6,002 nucleotides of DNA from SABY01 sp964593705 (GCA_964593705.1 CAZQIV010000233.1:1-6002), one strand, 5' to 3'; positions 1 to 6,002 are shown, counted from the stretch's first letter. Notes: generated by a model not told the origin, from the sequence alone. A program made the numbers and translations.

Positions 1-240
1 AAATTTAACATTTTTATTAACAATTATTAACAAACGTCTGCAAGTTGGGTTAAGAGAACGAAGAGACTTTAGAGAAAGATGAGAACGAAGCGATAAGGAG
101 ATGACCGCCTGAAGCCACTCATACAGAGAAACGAGTTAGGGATGCGACCTTTGATAGATTCAGTAAAGACAAGACATTCCATGCCTTTCGGTTGGGGGAC
201 TTTCGCGCGTTAAATGAAAAAAGAAGGATGATTGAATAAA
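1..240. other. Intergenic stretch without a convincing gene
   Basis: I see no supported gene here. The first 33 bases are AT-rich and hold three TTAACA hexamers (5-10, 17-22, 27-32). The last two belong to a 9-bp direct repeat TATTAACAA at 15-23 and 25-33, spaced 10 bp, about one helical turn. This could be the control region of a gene leaving the window to the left, but no Bacteroidota -7 box is clear. From about 50 onward the sequence is purine-rich on the + strand (GAGAACGAA-type words). Bases 104-240 show no tRNA cloverleaf, no rRNA and no terminator that I can recognise. A 37-codon minus-strand frame at 69-182 exists but has no independent support. Confidence 0.5.
54..94 (+). repeat. Diverged direct repeat, left copy (GAGAACGAA pair)
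   Basis: Two copies of the 9-mer GAGAACGAA lie 27 bp apart here (54-62 and 81-89). The same pair with the same 27-bp spacing recurs at 383-391 and 410-418, on the other side of the 8-bp satellite array. Aligning 54-94 with 383-423 by hand gives about 31 matches in 41 positions. It is either an old dispersed intergenic repeat or part of a larger repeat unit that encloses the satellite. No coding role is apparent. Confidence 0.55.
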
Positions 241-368
241 TGGAGTGATGGAGTGATGGAATGATGGAGTGGTGGAGTTTTGGAGTATTGGAGTATTGGA
301 GTATTGGAGTGGTGGAGTTTTGGAGTATTGGAGTATTGGAGTATTGGAGTGGTGGAGTTTTGGAGTGA
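241..368 (+). repeat. Nested tandem repeat: 8-bp unit, 40-bp higher order
   Basis: Sixteen consecutive 8-bp units begin at 241 and run to 368. Fifteen start with TGGAGT and one with TGGAAT. The last two bases vary: GA, GA, GA, GG, TT, AT, AT, AT, GG, TT, AT, AT, AT, GG, TT, GA. From 265 the suffix order GG-TT-AT-AT-AT repeats exactly, giving a 40-bp superunit (265-304, 305-344, then a partial 345-360). Because 8 is not a multiple of 3, all + frames stay open and give a spurious WSIGVLEY-like peptide repeat. The array lies just past the 3' end of the U32 gene. It probably grew by replication slippage of the 8-mer followed by duplication of the 40-bp block. I know similar GGAGT-rich arrays from environmental Bacteroidota assemblies but can assign no function. 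Confidence 0.95.
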
Positions 369-382
369 CTTTTGCGAACGAG

Positions 383-423
383 GAGAACGAAGCGAAGTTA
401 GCGACTGGAGAGAACGAAACGAG
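383..423 (+). repeat. Diverged direct repeat, right copy (GAGAACGAA pair)
   Basis: This is the partner of the repeat at 54-94. GAGAACGAA occurs at 383-391 and 410-418, again 27 bp apart. It lies between the 8-bp satellite and the end of the U32 gene, so the two copies bracket the array at a period of 329 bp. Confidence 0.55.
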
Positions 424-427
424 GGAG

Positions 428-445
428 TCCCGGAAAATTTCGGGA
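428..445 (-). terminator. Weak hairpin after the U32 gene
   Basis: An 18-bp near-palindrome (TCCCG at 428-432, CGGGA at 441-445, A/T-rich centre) starts 10 bases past the U32 stop codon. It could fold in the transcript and help end it. On the minus strand it is followed by ACTCCCTCG and not by a run of T, so it is not a normal intrinsic terminator. Treat it as a possible 3'-end hairpin only. Confidence 0.25.
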
Positions 446-455
446 TGGAGTGGGG

Positions 456-1703
456 TTATTCTTCGGGCGCTTCGAAAACCCGGAAAACTTTATCCATTCT
501 GCGCACAAGTTCGGTGGTGGGCATGGAGCATAATTCACCTTTTACTGTTTTCTCTACATTTTTTTCGTCCACACGGATTTCGGAAATTACAGCCTCATAA
601 ACACCGGTTGTGGGGCCGTTGATTTGAATTTCATCGCCCACAGCCAATTGCTTGGTTTCCATTTTTATTTCTACTACGCCAATCTTTGTAAAATAATTGT
701 TCACCTTTCCTATGTATTCTTTGCGTTTGGTGGCCACGGAACCATATTCTTCGGTCCATTCGCCTAACTTTTTACCCATGTAATAACCGTCCCAAAATCC
801 CCGATTGTAAACTGTGGCCAGCCTTTCATTCCACAGGTCTATATTTTGTTGGGTAAATTCTCCGGCAAAGTAAGCATCCACTGCGTGCCTGTAAACATTG
901 CTAACAGTTTTTACATAATCGGCAGAGCGGCCACGGCCTTCAATTTTCAAAACCCTAACCCCGGCTTTCAAAATCTTATCGATAAAATCGAGGGTTTTTA
1001 AATCTTTGGGCGACATGATGTACTCGTTGTCGATTTCAAGCTCGATTTCGCTATCCATATCGGTTACCTTGTAACCACGACGGCATACCTGGAGGCAGGC
1101 ACCACGATTTGCTGAAGAGTTCATGGTATCGAGGCTGAGGTAGCATTTCCCGGAAACAGCCATACATAAAGCACCATGGGCAAATACTTCGATCTGTACC
1201 AGATTGCCGGATGGCCCTTTCACCTGGTCTTTTTCGATTTGAGCAGTTATAGCAGCAACCTGTTCAATGCTTAGCTCCCGTGCAGTTACCATCACATCGG
1301 CAAAGTTTGCCCAGAATTTTATTGCTTCAATATTGGTAATGTTGGTTTGGGTTGACATGTGTACCTCCACCCCCACCGACCGGGCATATTGTATTACCGA
1401 CTGATCGGAGGCAATGATGGCTGAAATATGATTTGATTTTGCAGCATCAACAATCTGCTTCATCTCGTCGAGTTCCGTGTCGTAAACGATGGTGTTGAGT
1501 GTGATGTATGAACGGATTTTGTTTTCGCGACAAATACCCGAAATTTTTTCCAGATCCTGAATTGTAAAATTTTTGGAAGAGCGGGAACGCATGTTAAGTT
1601 TGCCAATGCCAAAATAAACTGAGTTTGCCCCACCCTGGATGGCACCCATCAATGATTCGTACGAACCAACCGGAGCCATTATTTCAATATCTTTAGCTGT
1701 CAT
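456..1703 (-). CDS. U32 family protein, TrhP/RlhA-like RNA hydroxylation factor
   Basis: This is a complete 415-residue protein. The N-terminus, with APVGSYESLMGAI and GANSVYFG (residues 10-32), fits the TIM-barrel start of the U32 family. The family signature is at residues 172-187 (EVFAHGALCMAVSGKC). Cysteines 180, 187, 203 and 207 have the C-x6-C-x15-C-x3-C spacing known for the 4Fe-4S site of TrhP-type members. KIEGRGRSADYV (253-264) matches the conserved KIEGR segment. Residues about 330-410 form the small C-terminal beta-barrel domain (YIGKV...VGDEIQI). Although labelled 'peptidase U32', studied relatives act in RNA hydroxylation (E. coli TrhP on tRNA U34 with prephenate, RlhA on 23S rRNA) or anaerobic ubiquinone synthesis (UbiU/V). 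The C-terminal domain and length favour the TrhP/RlhA branch; the exact substrate is inferred. The protein is cytoplasmic, with no signal peptide. The ATG at 1703 is chosen because the conserved N-terminus begins right after it. There is no clear Shine-Dalgarno, as is usual in Bacteroidota. It probably has its own promoter. Confidence 0.93.
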   Translation of the reverse strand: MTAKDIEIMAPVGSYESLMGAIQGGANSVYFGIGKLNMRSRSSKNFTIQDLEKISGICRENKIRSYITLNTIVYDTELDEMKQIVDAAKSNHISAIIASDQSVIQYARSVGVEVHMSTQTNITNIEAIKFWANFADVMVTARELSIEQVAAITAQIEKDQVKGPSGNLVQIEVFAHGALCMAVSGKCYLSLDTMNSSANRGACLQVCRRGYKVTDMDSEIELEIDNEYIMSPKDLKTLDFIDKILKAGVRVLKIEGRGRSADYVKTVSNVYRHAVDAYFAGEFTQQNIDLWNERLATVYNRGFWDGYYMGKKLGEWTEEYGSVATKRKEYIGKVNNYFTKIGVVEIKMETKQLAVGDEIQINGPTTGVYEAVISEIRVDEKNVEKTVKGELCSMPTTELVRRMDKVFRVFEAPEE

Positions 1704-1722
1704 TTACTTTCAAATTAGCCGG

Positions 1723-1755
1723 CAAAAATAGTGGGATTTTTTATACATGCAGAAC
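1723..1755 (-). promoter_or_regulatory. Bacteroidota-type promoter of the U32 gene
   Basis: Read on the minus strand, 1730-1723 is TATTTTTG, an exact fit to the Bacteroidota -7 consensus TAnnTTTG. About 19 bases upstream lies GTTCTG (1755-1750), a weak match to the -33 TTTG/TTG element. Transcription would start near 1716-1718, giving a leader of only about 13-15 bases before the ATG at 1703. The -33 region coincides with the outer end of the palindromic element at 1750-2007, so that element may supply part of the promoter. The position and the -7 box are seen directly; activity is inferred. Confidence 0.55.
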
Positions 1756-2007
1756 TCCTGACCCATTTGTTAAAAATCAAATAGTTATATCATTGTTAAC
1801 GTAATTCTCGATTTTGTAAAATCCATTTTGAAGCATGCTTAGTGTTTCTTGGTGACTTGGTGTCTTATACCATAGGCTCGCCTCGCAAAGCGGGCATCAC
1901 TATGTGAGTGGCTGCTTATTATTAATTTGCCAGTAAGACACGAAGGCTCGAAGTATCACAAAGTTTATTAAACACGACATTACAATTACGTTGAGTCAGG
2001 AGTTCTG
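1750..2007. repeat. MITE-like imperfect palindromic intergenic element
   Basis: A perfect 13-bp terminal inverted repeat bounds this 258-bp segment: CAGAACTCCTGAC at 1750-1762 and GTCAGGAGTTCTG at 1995-2007. Inside lie further mirrored arms in the same order: AACGTAATT at 1798-1806 with AATTACGTT at 1984-1992, and a 30-bp imperfect arm at 1838-1867 pairing with 1934-1963 (about 23 of 30 positions by hand). The inner arm contains words such as CTTGGTGACTTGGTGTCTTA, resembling simple intergenic repeats I associate with Bacteroidota. The left arm has about 33 extra bases between its first two blocks, so the palindrome is uneven. A perfect 10-bp palindrome AAGCATGCTT sits at 1831-1840. No open frame or transposase is inside, and no target-site duplication is evident. 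It is best read as a non-autonomous miniature element or a decayed one. Confidence 0.6.
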
Positions 2008-2040
2008 AAATGCGCATTCCGGGGTTTTCGTGCTATTCAT

Positions 2041-2073
2041 AAAAACAAAAAAGGGCTGCCCGAAGGCAACCCT
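2041..2073 (-). terminator. Intrinsic terminator of the giant surface-protein gene
   Basis: On the minus strand, 31 bases past the stop codon, the RNA folds into a 9-bp stem. The left arm is at 2073-2065 (AGGGTTGCC), the right arm at 2060-2052 (GGCAGCCCT), with one U-G wobble, closed by a UUCG tetraloop in the very stable C(UUCG)G context. The stem is followed by TTTTTTGTTTTT. This is a classic rho-independent terminator. It ends the surface-protein transcript before the U32 gene. Confidence 0.93.
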
Positions 2074-2103
2074 ATTATTATTTTATAATGAATATCAACA
2101 GCC

Positions 2104-5100
2104 TTAGTATATCGACACCCGTTTTATAGTTATTATCTCGTTTTCGCTTTTCACGGCAACGAGGTAGATTCCTTTCGGATGCTTAGAAATATCCACAACC
2201 GTGGATTTAACATTAGGGTTGGATTCATAAACGACTTGTCCGAGGTTGTTCATAATTTGAATTTCGCTGATAATTTGATTTGAAACAATGTTCAACTCAA
2301 CACTTGCCGGGTTTGGATAAACATTGAGCTGATAAGTTTCAGCAAAGGGCTCAGTGATTGACGTGGTGGAGATTACAATATCTTTAACCATCGAAACTCC
2401 ATTGTTAGCAAATAATCCGTTGGATGACGGGAATTTGGTGTCGTAAATGAAGGTTACTTCCAATTCTTCGCCGGTGCTTTGGCGATAAACTTTGAAAGTC
2501 ATTTTATCATTTACATTAAAGCCACGTTCATCTTTTGAGAAACCATTGTTACCCATTGCCACAAGTTTATAAATTGCATCCTTATCACCATATTCGGCCA
2601 TACCGAAACATTGCTTATTCTCATTGAATGCTCCGAGAATATCTCCGGACAATAACCTTGAAACGGCATTTTCGGCAAAGAGGAAGATATGTGGCAGCGC
2701 AGTATTTTCAACATCATTCCACGGCGAATTATTCACTTCGACTGATTTTTTAACCTGGATGGGATACAAGTGTGGTGCGTCAGGAACAAAGTCGGGATAG
2801 GTAATGGTATAGGGTTCGTATCCAAACTTGTTCACCATAAGGTAAGCATAACCAGGATAAAGGTCGGTGAAGTCGGAAGCAATGGGTGTCCAAAGCTGAT
2901 TATCGGCCCAATGATAGATCAACAAAACATCTTCCAAATGCCCTGCAAACAAGGTTTCAATATCTGTGGGAACATTTGTTAATACAGGCAGGTAAGTATA
3001 TGAGCCATTTAATTCAAAGGTTTGATCGGCCAGCGAATCGCCATAAATCGGCAAACACGCCGGTGTATTTTTCACCTTCAGCTTATACCCGATAGGCATC
3101 CAATCGCCAAGCGTAGCTGTTGGAGGAATAGGCTCCGGCCAAAAATATTGCCCTGTCTTATCAACCATGTTCACCAGGTATTGCGACCCGGGAATAAGCA
3201 CCAATGGATCCATCACTTCCGGAACTGTGGGGAGGTCGGTTTCGAGGTATGATGAAATTCCCCACCATTTATCTTCATCGAAATAGATTAACTGTTGAGG
3301 AACATATATTGTAATACATTCTGTAACATTAAACTGACAATTTCCGGAAGCCTGGATATTAATGCAAATCTCAAGATCGCCATCCCAAATATCTGAGAGC
3401 CCCAAATAGTATTGCGGATTTTCAGCATTTAGGTTGCTAAAGGTTCCATCGCCATCTGTAGTCCATTCAATTGAAATATAATCACCTGTGATTGAATTGT
3501 TGAAATCGAGCGGTAGCCATTCCCCATTATCAACATCGTAATCGGCGCAAACTAATTCCTGATCAGGACCAATACTAGCCGAAGGGGCATTTAATATAGT
3601 TAGATTTAGGCAGTTGATACTAAAATCTGAACACCCCCCCAATGGGTAACCAATCAGGCAAAGTTGAGCACTACCAAGGGCAATATCATCTTCACCGGGA
3701 TAGTACATTGGGTTAATAATGGAGTTACCACTATATGTTCCATCGCCATTGGTCGTCCATACAATGCTTGCGACATTCACGGCGCTCGCATCATCAATCA
3801 AAATTGAATCACCTTCACAAACCTGCTTATCCAGACCTGCATTTACAAGCGGACTTTGCGTAATGGTAACAAATAAACAATCTTCATGAGGAATAAAACA
3901 CGGACTGTTTGGAATTGCTGTAAGGCAAAGTTCGATCGTTCCCAGGAGAATGTCATCGGCAGAGAAGAAATATTTGGTTGAATCCAGATTGGCATCTTCG
4001 AAGAAACCTCCTGTAAATATTGATTCTGCCCAGGCAGGGTTCCCGTTTGTAACAATACCATTAAGTTCGACATATCCATCTGTTTCGCACACACTGATGT
4101 CTTCACCTGCATCCGCCACTGCATTCGCACGGATTGTTAGCTTCATGCAATCAATAAACGGAGTAGTACAAGGGTCTTCAGGAAATGCAGTTAAACATAA
4201 ATCAACAAACCCGTTTTCGATATCCATAGCACTTGGGATATACATTGGCTTTAACGCGGTATCGGAGAGGAAAAATATTCCATCTTGTCCTCCTTCCCAC
4301 TGCAGTGAACTATAGTTACTTGCCGATGCCATACTTAACACATGGTTTACACCTTCACAAAGTGTAGCATCATTGCCGGCATTTGCCGATGGCCCGGTTA
4401 CAACTTTGATATTGAAATCATAAGGTGTAAGGTCGGTGGCAACATTACCCAAATTATCTGTAATAGAAGTAATTTCTACATGATAGGTTTCGGGATCGAG
4501 TGTTTGGATGAATAAAGTATCACCAACATATACAATGGTTTCACAATCCGGGACACCATCAAGTTCCCAACAAATTATAAATGGGGCTTCACCGGTAAAG
4601 ATATCGCACAAGGTAAATGCAATGGGTTCAGTTGAACAGAATAATGAAAGAACTCCGGTTTCTGCTGTCTCGTTGTTAAAACAGAAACTACCTGAAGGCT
4701 TTTCAAACACCGGCACCGTAACGGTGGCCTGGTCGCAGTTATCAGGATTAATAATTTCACAAATCTCATACACCAGTTCATAATTGCCTGCCGGAGTTCC
4801 CGGAGCAACATTTACTGCACCTGTCAGTGAATCAAGGCTTACGCCCGGATTCGTACTGCTGATTTCCGTTAGAGAAATATCTGCCAGATCAACGGGCGAG
4901 CCATTAAGCTCGTCATTCACTAAAACATCGGAAAAAGAAATACCACCAACAAAACCATTAACCGGGATACCGGTGTCATCGTTAGCAATAATTTCGGGGC
5001 CTGTTACAGGAACAAAAACGGTAGCCTGGTCGCAGTTGGTCGAGTTAAGGTTTTCACAAATCTCATACACCAGTTCATAATTGCCTGCCGGAGTTCCCGG

Positions 5101-6002
5101 GGCAACATTTACTGCACCTGTCAGCGAATCAAGGCTCACGCCCGGATTCGTACTGCTGATTTCTGCAAGAGTAATATCAGCAGGATCAAAGGGCAAGCCA
5201 TTGAGCAAATCGTTGACCAAAACATCGGGAACAGAAATACCACCATCAAAACCATTAACCGGGGTGCCGGTATCATCGTTAGCAATAATTTCGGGGGCTG
5301 TTACAGGAACATAAACAGTAGCCTGATCGCAGTTGGTCGGGTTAAGGTTTTCACAAATCTCATACACCAGTTCATAATTACCTGCCGGAGTTCCCGGAGC
5401 AACAGTTACTACACCTGTCAGCGAATCAAGGCTTACGCCCGGATTTGTACTGCTGATTTCCGCAAGGGTAATATCAGCGGGATCAAAGGGCAAGCCATTA
5501 AGCAAGTCGGTGACCAAAACATCGGGAACAGAAATACCACCAACAAAACCATTAACCGGGGTGCCGGTATCATCGTTAGCAATAATTTCGGGGGCTGTTA
5601 CAGGAACATAAACAGTAGCCTGATCGCAGTTGGTCGGGTTAAGGTTTTCACAAATCTCATACACCAGTTCATAATTACCTGCCGGAGTTCCCGGAGCAAC
5701 AGTTACTGCACCCGTCAGCGAATCAAGGCTTACGCCCGGATTCGTACTGCTGATTTCCGCAAGGGTAATATCTGCCGGATCAACGGGCAAGCCATTAAGC
5801 TCGTCATTCACTAAAGCATCAACAACAGAAACGCCGCCATTCATCCCATTAACATCTGTACCAAAATCATCATTGGCAAGAATGGATGAAAAGGTAACTT
5901 CAACAAAGACCGTGGCCTGATCGCAGTTCGCGGGGTTAAGGATTTCACAAATCTCATACACCAGTTCATAATTGCCTGCCGGAGTTCCCGGGGCAACATT
6001 TA
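2104..6002 (-). CDS. Giant T9SS-exported Ig-repeat surface protein (5' end missing)
   Basis: About 1298 residues are present. The frame stays open to the right edge, so the start and signal peptide lie outside; a GTG at 5961 lies inside a repeat (LVYEICE) and is not a real start. Domains in protein order: a partial 99-residue repeat (6000-5884); four full copies (5883-4696) with ANDD near the start, NPGVSLDSLTG mid-repeat and YELVYEICE...NCDQATV at the end, resembling cadherin-like/He_PIG-type Ig folds; a 103-residue cysteine-rich linker (4695-4387); four roughly 90-residue Ig/PKD-like repeats with four cysteines each (4386-3292); a WWGISSYL module (about 3290-2775); a GDILGAF...MTFKVYR module (about 2770-2370); and the type A sorting domain (2334-2107). 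Such proteins cross the inner membrane by Sec and the outer membrane by T9SS, where the tail is normally cut off by the PorU sortase and the protein is anchored or released. A role as adhesin or structural surface protein is inferred; no enzyme domain is seen here, though one could lie in the missing N-terminus. Its own terminator follows. Confidence 0.93.
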   Translation of the reverse strand, partial: NVAPGTPAGNYELVYEICEILNPANCDQATVFVEVTFSSILANDDFGTDVNGMNGGVSVVDALVNDELNGLPVDPADITLAEISSTNPGVSLDSLTGAVTVAPGTPAGNYELVYEICENLNPTNCDQATVYVPVTAPEIIANDDTGTPVNGFVGGISVPDVLVTDLLNGLPFDPADITLAEISSTNPGVSLDSLTGVVTVAPGTPAGNYELVYEICENLNPTNCDQATVYVPVTAPEIIANDDTGTPVNGFDGGISVPDVLVNDLLNGLPFDPADITLAEISSTNPGVSLDSLTGAVNVAPGTPAGNYELVYEICENLNSTNCDQATVFVPVTGPEIIANDDTGIPVNGFVGGISFSDVLVNDELNGSPVDLADISLTEISSTNPGVSLDSLTGAVNVAPGTPAGNYELVYEICEIINPDNCDQATVTVPVFEKPSGSFCFNNETAETGVLSLFCSTEPIAFTLCDIFTGEAPFIICWELDGVPDCETIVYVGDTLFIQTLDPETYHVEITSITDNLGNVATDLTPYDFNIKVVTGPSANAGNDATLCEGVNHVLSMASASNYSSLQWEGGQDGIFFLSDTALKPMYIPSAMDIENGFVDLCLTAFPEDPCTTPFIDCMKLTIRANAVADAGEDISVCETDGYVELNGIVTNGNPAWAESIFTGGFFEDANLDSTKYFFSADDILLGTIELCLTAIPNSPCFIPHEDCLFVTITQSPLVNAGLDKQVCEGDSILIDDASAVNVASIVWTTNGDGTYSGNSIINPMYYPGEDDIALGSAQLCLIGYPLGGCSDFSINCLNLTILNAPSASIGPDQELVCADYDVDNGEWLPLDFNNSITGDYISIEWTTDGDGTFSNLNAENPQYYLGLSDIWDGDLEICINIQASGNCQFNVTECITIYVPQQLIYFDEDKWWGISSYLETDLPTVPEVMDPLVLIPGSQYLVNMVDKTGQYFWPEPIPPTATLGDWMPIGYKLKVKNTPACLPIYGDSLADQTFELNGSYTYLPVLTNVPTDIETLFAGHLEDVLLIYHWADNQLWTPIASDFTDLYPGYAYLMVNKFGYEPYTITYPDFVPDAPHLYPIQVKKSVEVNNSPWNDVENTALPHIFLFAENAVSRLLSGDILGAFNENKQCFGMAEYGDKDAIYKLVAMGNNGFSKDERGFNVNDKMTFKVYRQSTGEELEVTFIYDTKFPSSNGLFANNGVSMVKDIVISTTSITEPFAETYQLNVYPNPASVELNIVSNQIISEIQIMNNLGQVVYESNPNVKSTVVDISKHPKGIYLVAVKSENEIITIKRVSIY
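2107..2334 (-). other. T9SS type A C-terminal sorting domain
   Basis: The last 76 residues of the giant protein show all the hallmarks of the TIGR04183/Por_Secre_tail family. They begin with YQLNVYPNPA, followed by strands with SEIQIMNNLGQVVYE, then VVDISKHPKGIYLVAV, and end in a lysine/arginine-containing strand IKRVSIY. This is the signal read by the type IX secretion machinery. It is the strongest single evidence for Bacteroidota origin and for an extracellular location. Confidence 0.96.
2370..3291 (-). other. Paired Bacteroidota C-terminal modules before the sorting tail
   Basis: Two modules that I recognise from other T9SS cargo proteins lie here. The first (about 3291-2775) begins DEDKWWGISSYLE and contains GDWMPIGYKLKV, a LPVLTNVPTDIETLF stretch and LYPGYAYLM. 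The second (about 2770-2370) contains SGDILGAFNENKQCFG, YKLVAMGNN, GFNVNDKMTFKVYRQSTGEE and a closing GLFANNGVSMV. Both look like all-beta folds. Their function is not known to me; they are usually found directly before a sorting tail, as here. Confidence 0.6.
3292..4386 (-). repeat. Four diverged ~90-residue four-cysteine Ig/PKD-like repeats
   Basis: Within the giant gene, four units start with ANAGNDATLC (4386), ADAGEDISVC (4116), VNAGLDKQVC (3846) and ASIGPDQELVC (3579). Their lengths are 90, 90, 89 and about 96 residues. Each keeps four cysteines at near-fixed places (about 10, 64, 73 and 80 in the first two), a W or aromatic near 30-40 in most, a GDGTF/GDGTY-like turn in units 3 and 4, and a P-x-Y-x-P or similar strand near 46-50. 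Units differ strongly from one another, so the duplication is old. Two disulfides per unit are plausible in an exported protein. Confidence 0.85.
4696..6000 (-). repeat. Near-identical 297-bp (99-residue) tandem repeats
   Basis: Four full copies lie at 5883-5587, 5586-5290, 5289-4993 and 4992-4696, and a fifth runs off the window from 5884. Each copy is exactly 297 bp, keeping the frame. Copies 2 and 3 in protein order share an uninterrupted identical run of 164 bases (5544-5707 equals 5247-5410), so duplication or gene conversion is recent. Protein change clusters in the first 40 residues, while residues 43-79 (AEISSTNPGVSLDSLTG and on to YELVYEICE) are almost fixed. Each copy has a cysteine pair at repeat positions 78 and 86. 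The leading ANDD acidic cluster could bind calcium, as in cadherin-like repeats; that is inference. Confidence 0.95.

Noticed and set aside
69..182. Minus-strand 37-codon frame starting MECLVFTESIKGR and ending VLIFL
   Set aside because: It is short, has no recognisable family or ribosome binding site, and its C-terminal part overlaps the GAGAACGAA repeat DNA. Chance frames of this size are common.
269..622. Two overlapping plus-strand frames with WSIGVLEYWS-type peptide repeats (about 269-622 and 280-600)
   Set aside because: The peptide repeats come only from the 8-bp DNA array being open in every + frame, and the rest of each frame is antisense to the well-supported 3' end of the U32 gene.
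1460..1645. Second minus-strand frame inside the U32 gene
   Set aside because: It lies wholly within the U32 coding region in another frame and encodes no recognisable protein.
456..1703. True protease activity for the U32 protein
   Set aside because: The family name is historical. The four-cysteine pattern and the TrhP-like layout fit RNA hydroxylation factors better, and no protease catalytic set is visible.
1750..2007. CRISPR array or riboswitch in the 400-bp spacer
   Set aside because: The repeated pieces are inverted, not evenly spaced direct repeats, and I recognise no riboswitch core. A palindromic mobile-type element explains the pattern better.
2770..4315. Assorted plus- and minus-strand frames of 69-121 codons overlapping the giant gene
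   Set aside because: The giant gene has continuous domain support through this stretch, and these frames show no motifs of their own.
4508..5314. Plus-strand frames of 77-98 codons with MPAGVPGATFTAPVSESRL
   Set aside because: They recur at the 297-bp period because they are antisense reads of the tandem repeats. They are shadows of the giant gene.
5884..6000. GTG at 5961 as the start of the surface-protein gene
   Set aside because: It falls in the middle of a repeat unit (YELVYEICE) and the frame stays open to the window edge with the same repeat sequence, so the gene begins outside.

Overview
The window looks like Bacteroidota DNA, most likely an environmental member of the Bacteroidales/Marinilabiliales type. 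Three things point there. A very large surface protein ends in a textbook type IX secretion (T9SS) type A sorting domain, a system confined to this phylum. The one clear promoter carries a TAnnTTTG -7 box instead of a sigma70 -10 box. The intergenic DNA carries simple-repeat and palindromic elements. Species cannot be named from this sequence.

Layout from left to right: 1-455 holds no convincing gene. It contains an AT-rich TTAACA-rich stretch (1-33), two diverged copies of a roughly 41-bp direct repeat (54-94 and 383-423), and between them a 16-unit array of an 8-bp repeat (241-368) with a 40-bp higher-order period. A minus-strand gene at 456-1703 encodes a complete U32 ('peptidase U32') family protein of the TrhP/RlhA kind, probably an iron-sulfur RNA hydroxylation factor. 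The 400-bp spacer 1704-2103 holds that gene's likely promoter (1723-1755), a MITE-like imperfect palindrome (1750-2007) and a strong intrinsic terminator (2041-2073).

The rest of the window, 2104-6002, is the 3' part of one giant minus-strand gene whose start lies beyond the right edge. In protein order it shows a part copy plus four full copies of a 99-residue Ig/cadherin-like repeat, a 103-residue linker domain, four diverged roughly 90-residue four-cysteine Ig/PKD-like repeats, two Bacteroidota C-terminal modules, and the T9SS sorting domain. It is probably a secreted or cell-surface adhesin or structural protein.

Both genes are read right to left, but a terminator and a separate promoter lie between them. 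They are therefore probably independent units with no visible functional link: a housekeeping RNA-modification gene next to a fast-evolving surface-protein gene. I see no convincing new biological system. The most unusual signals are the nested satellite array, the palindromic intergenic element and the near-identical DNA repeats in the giant gene.
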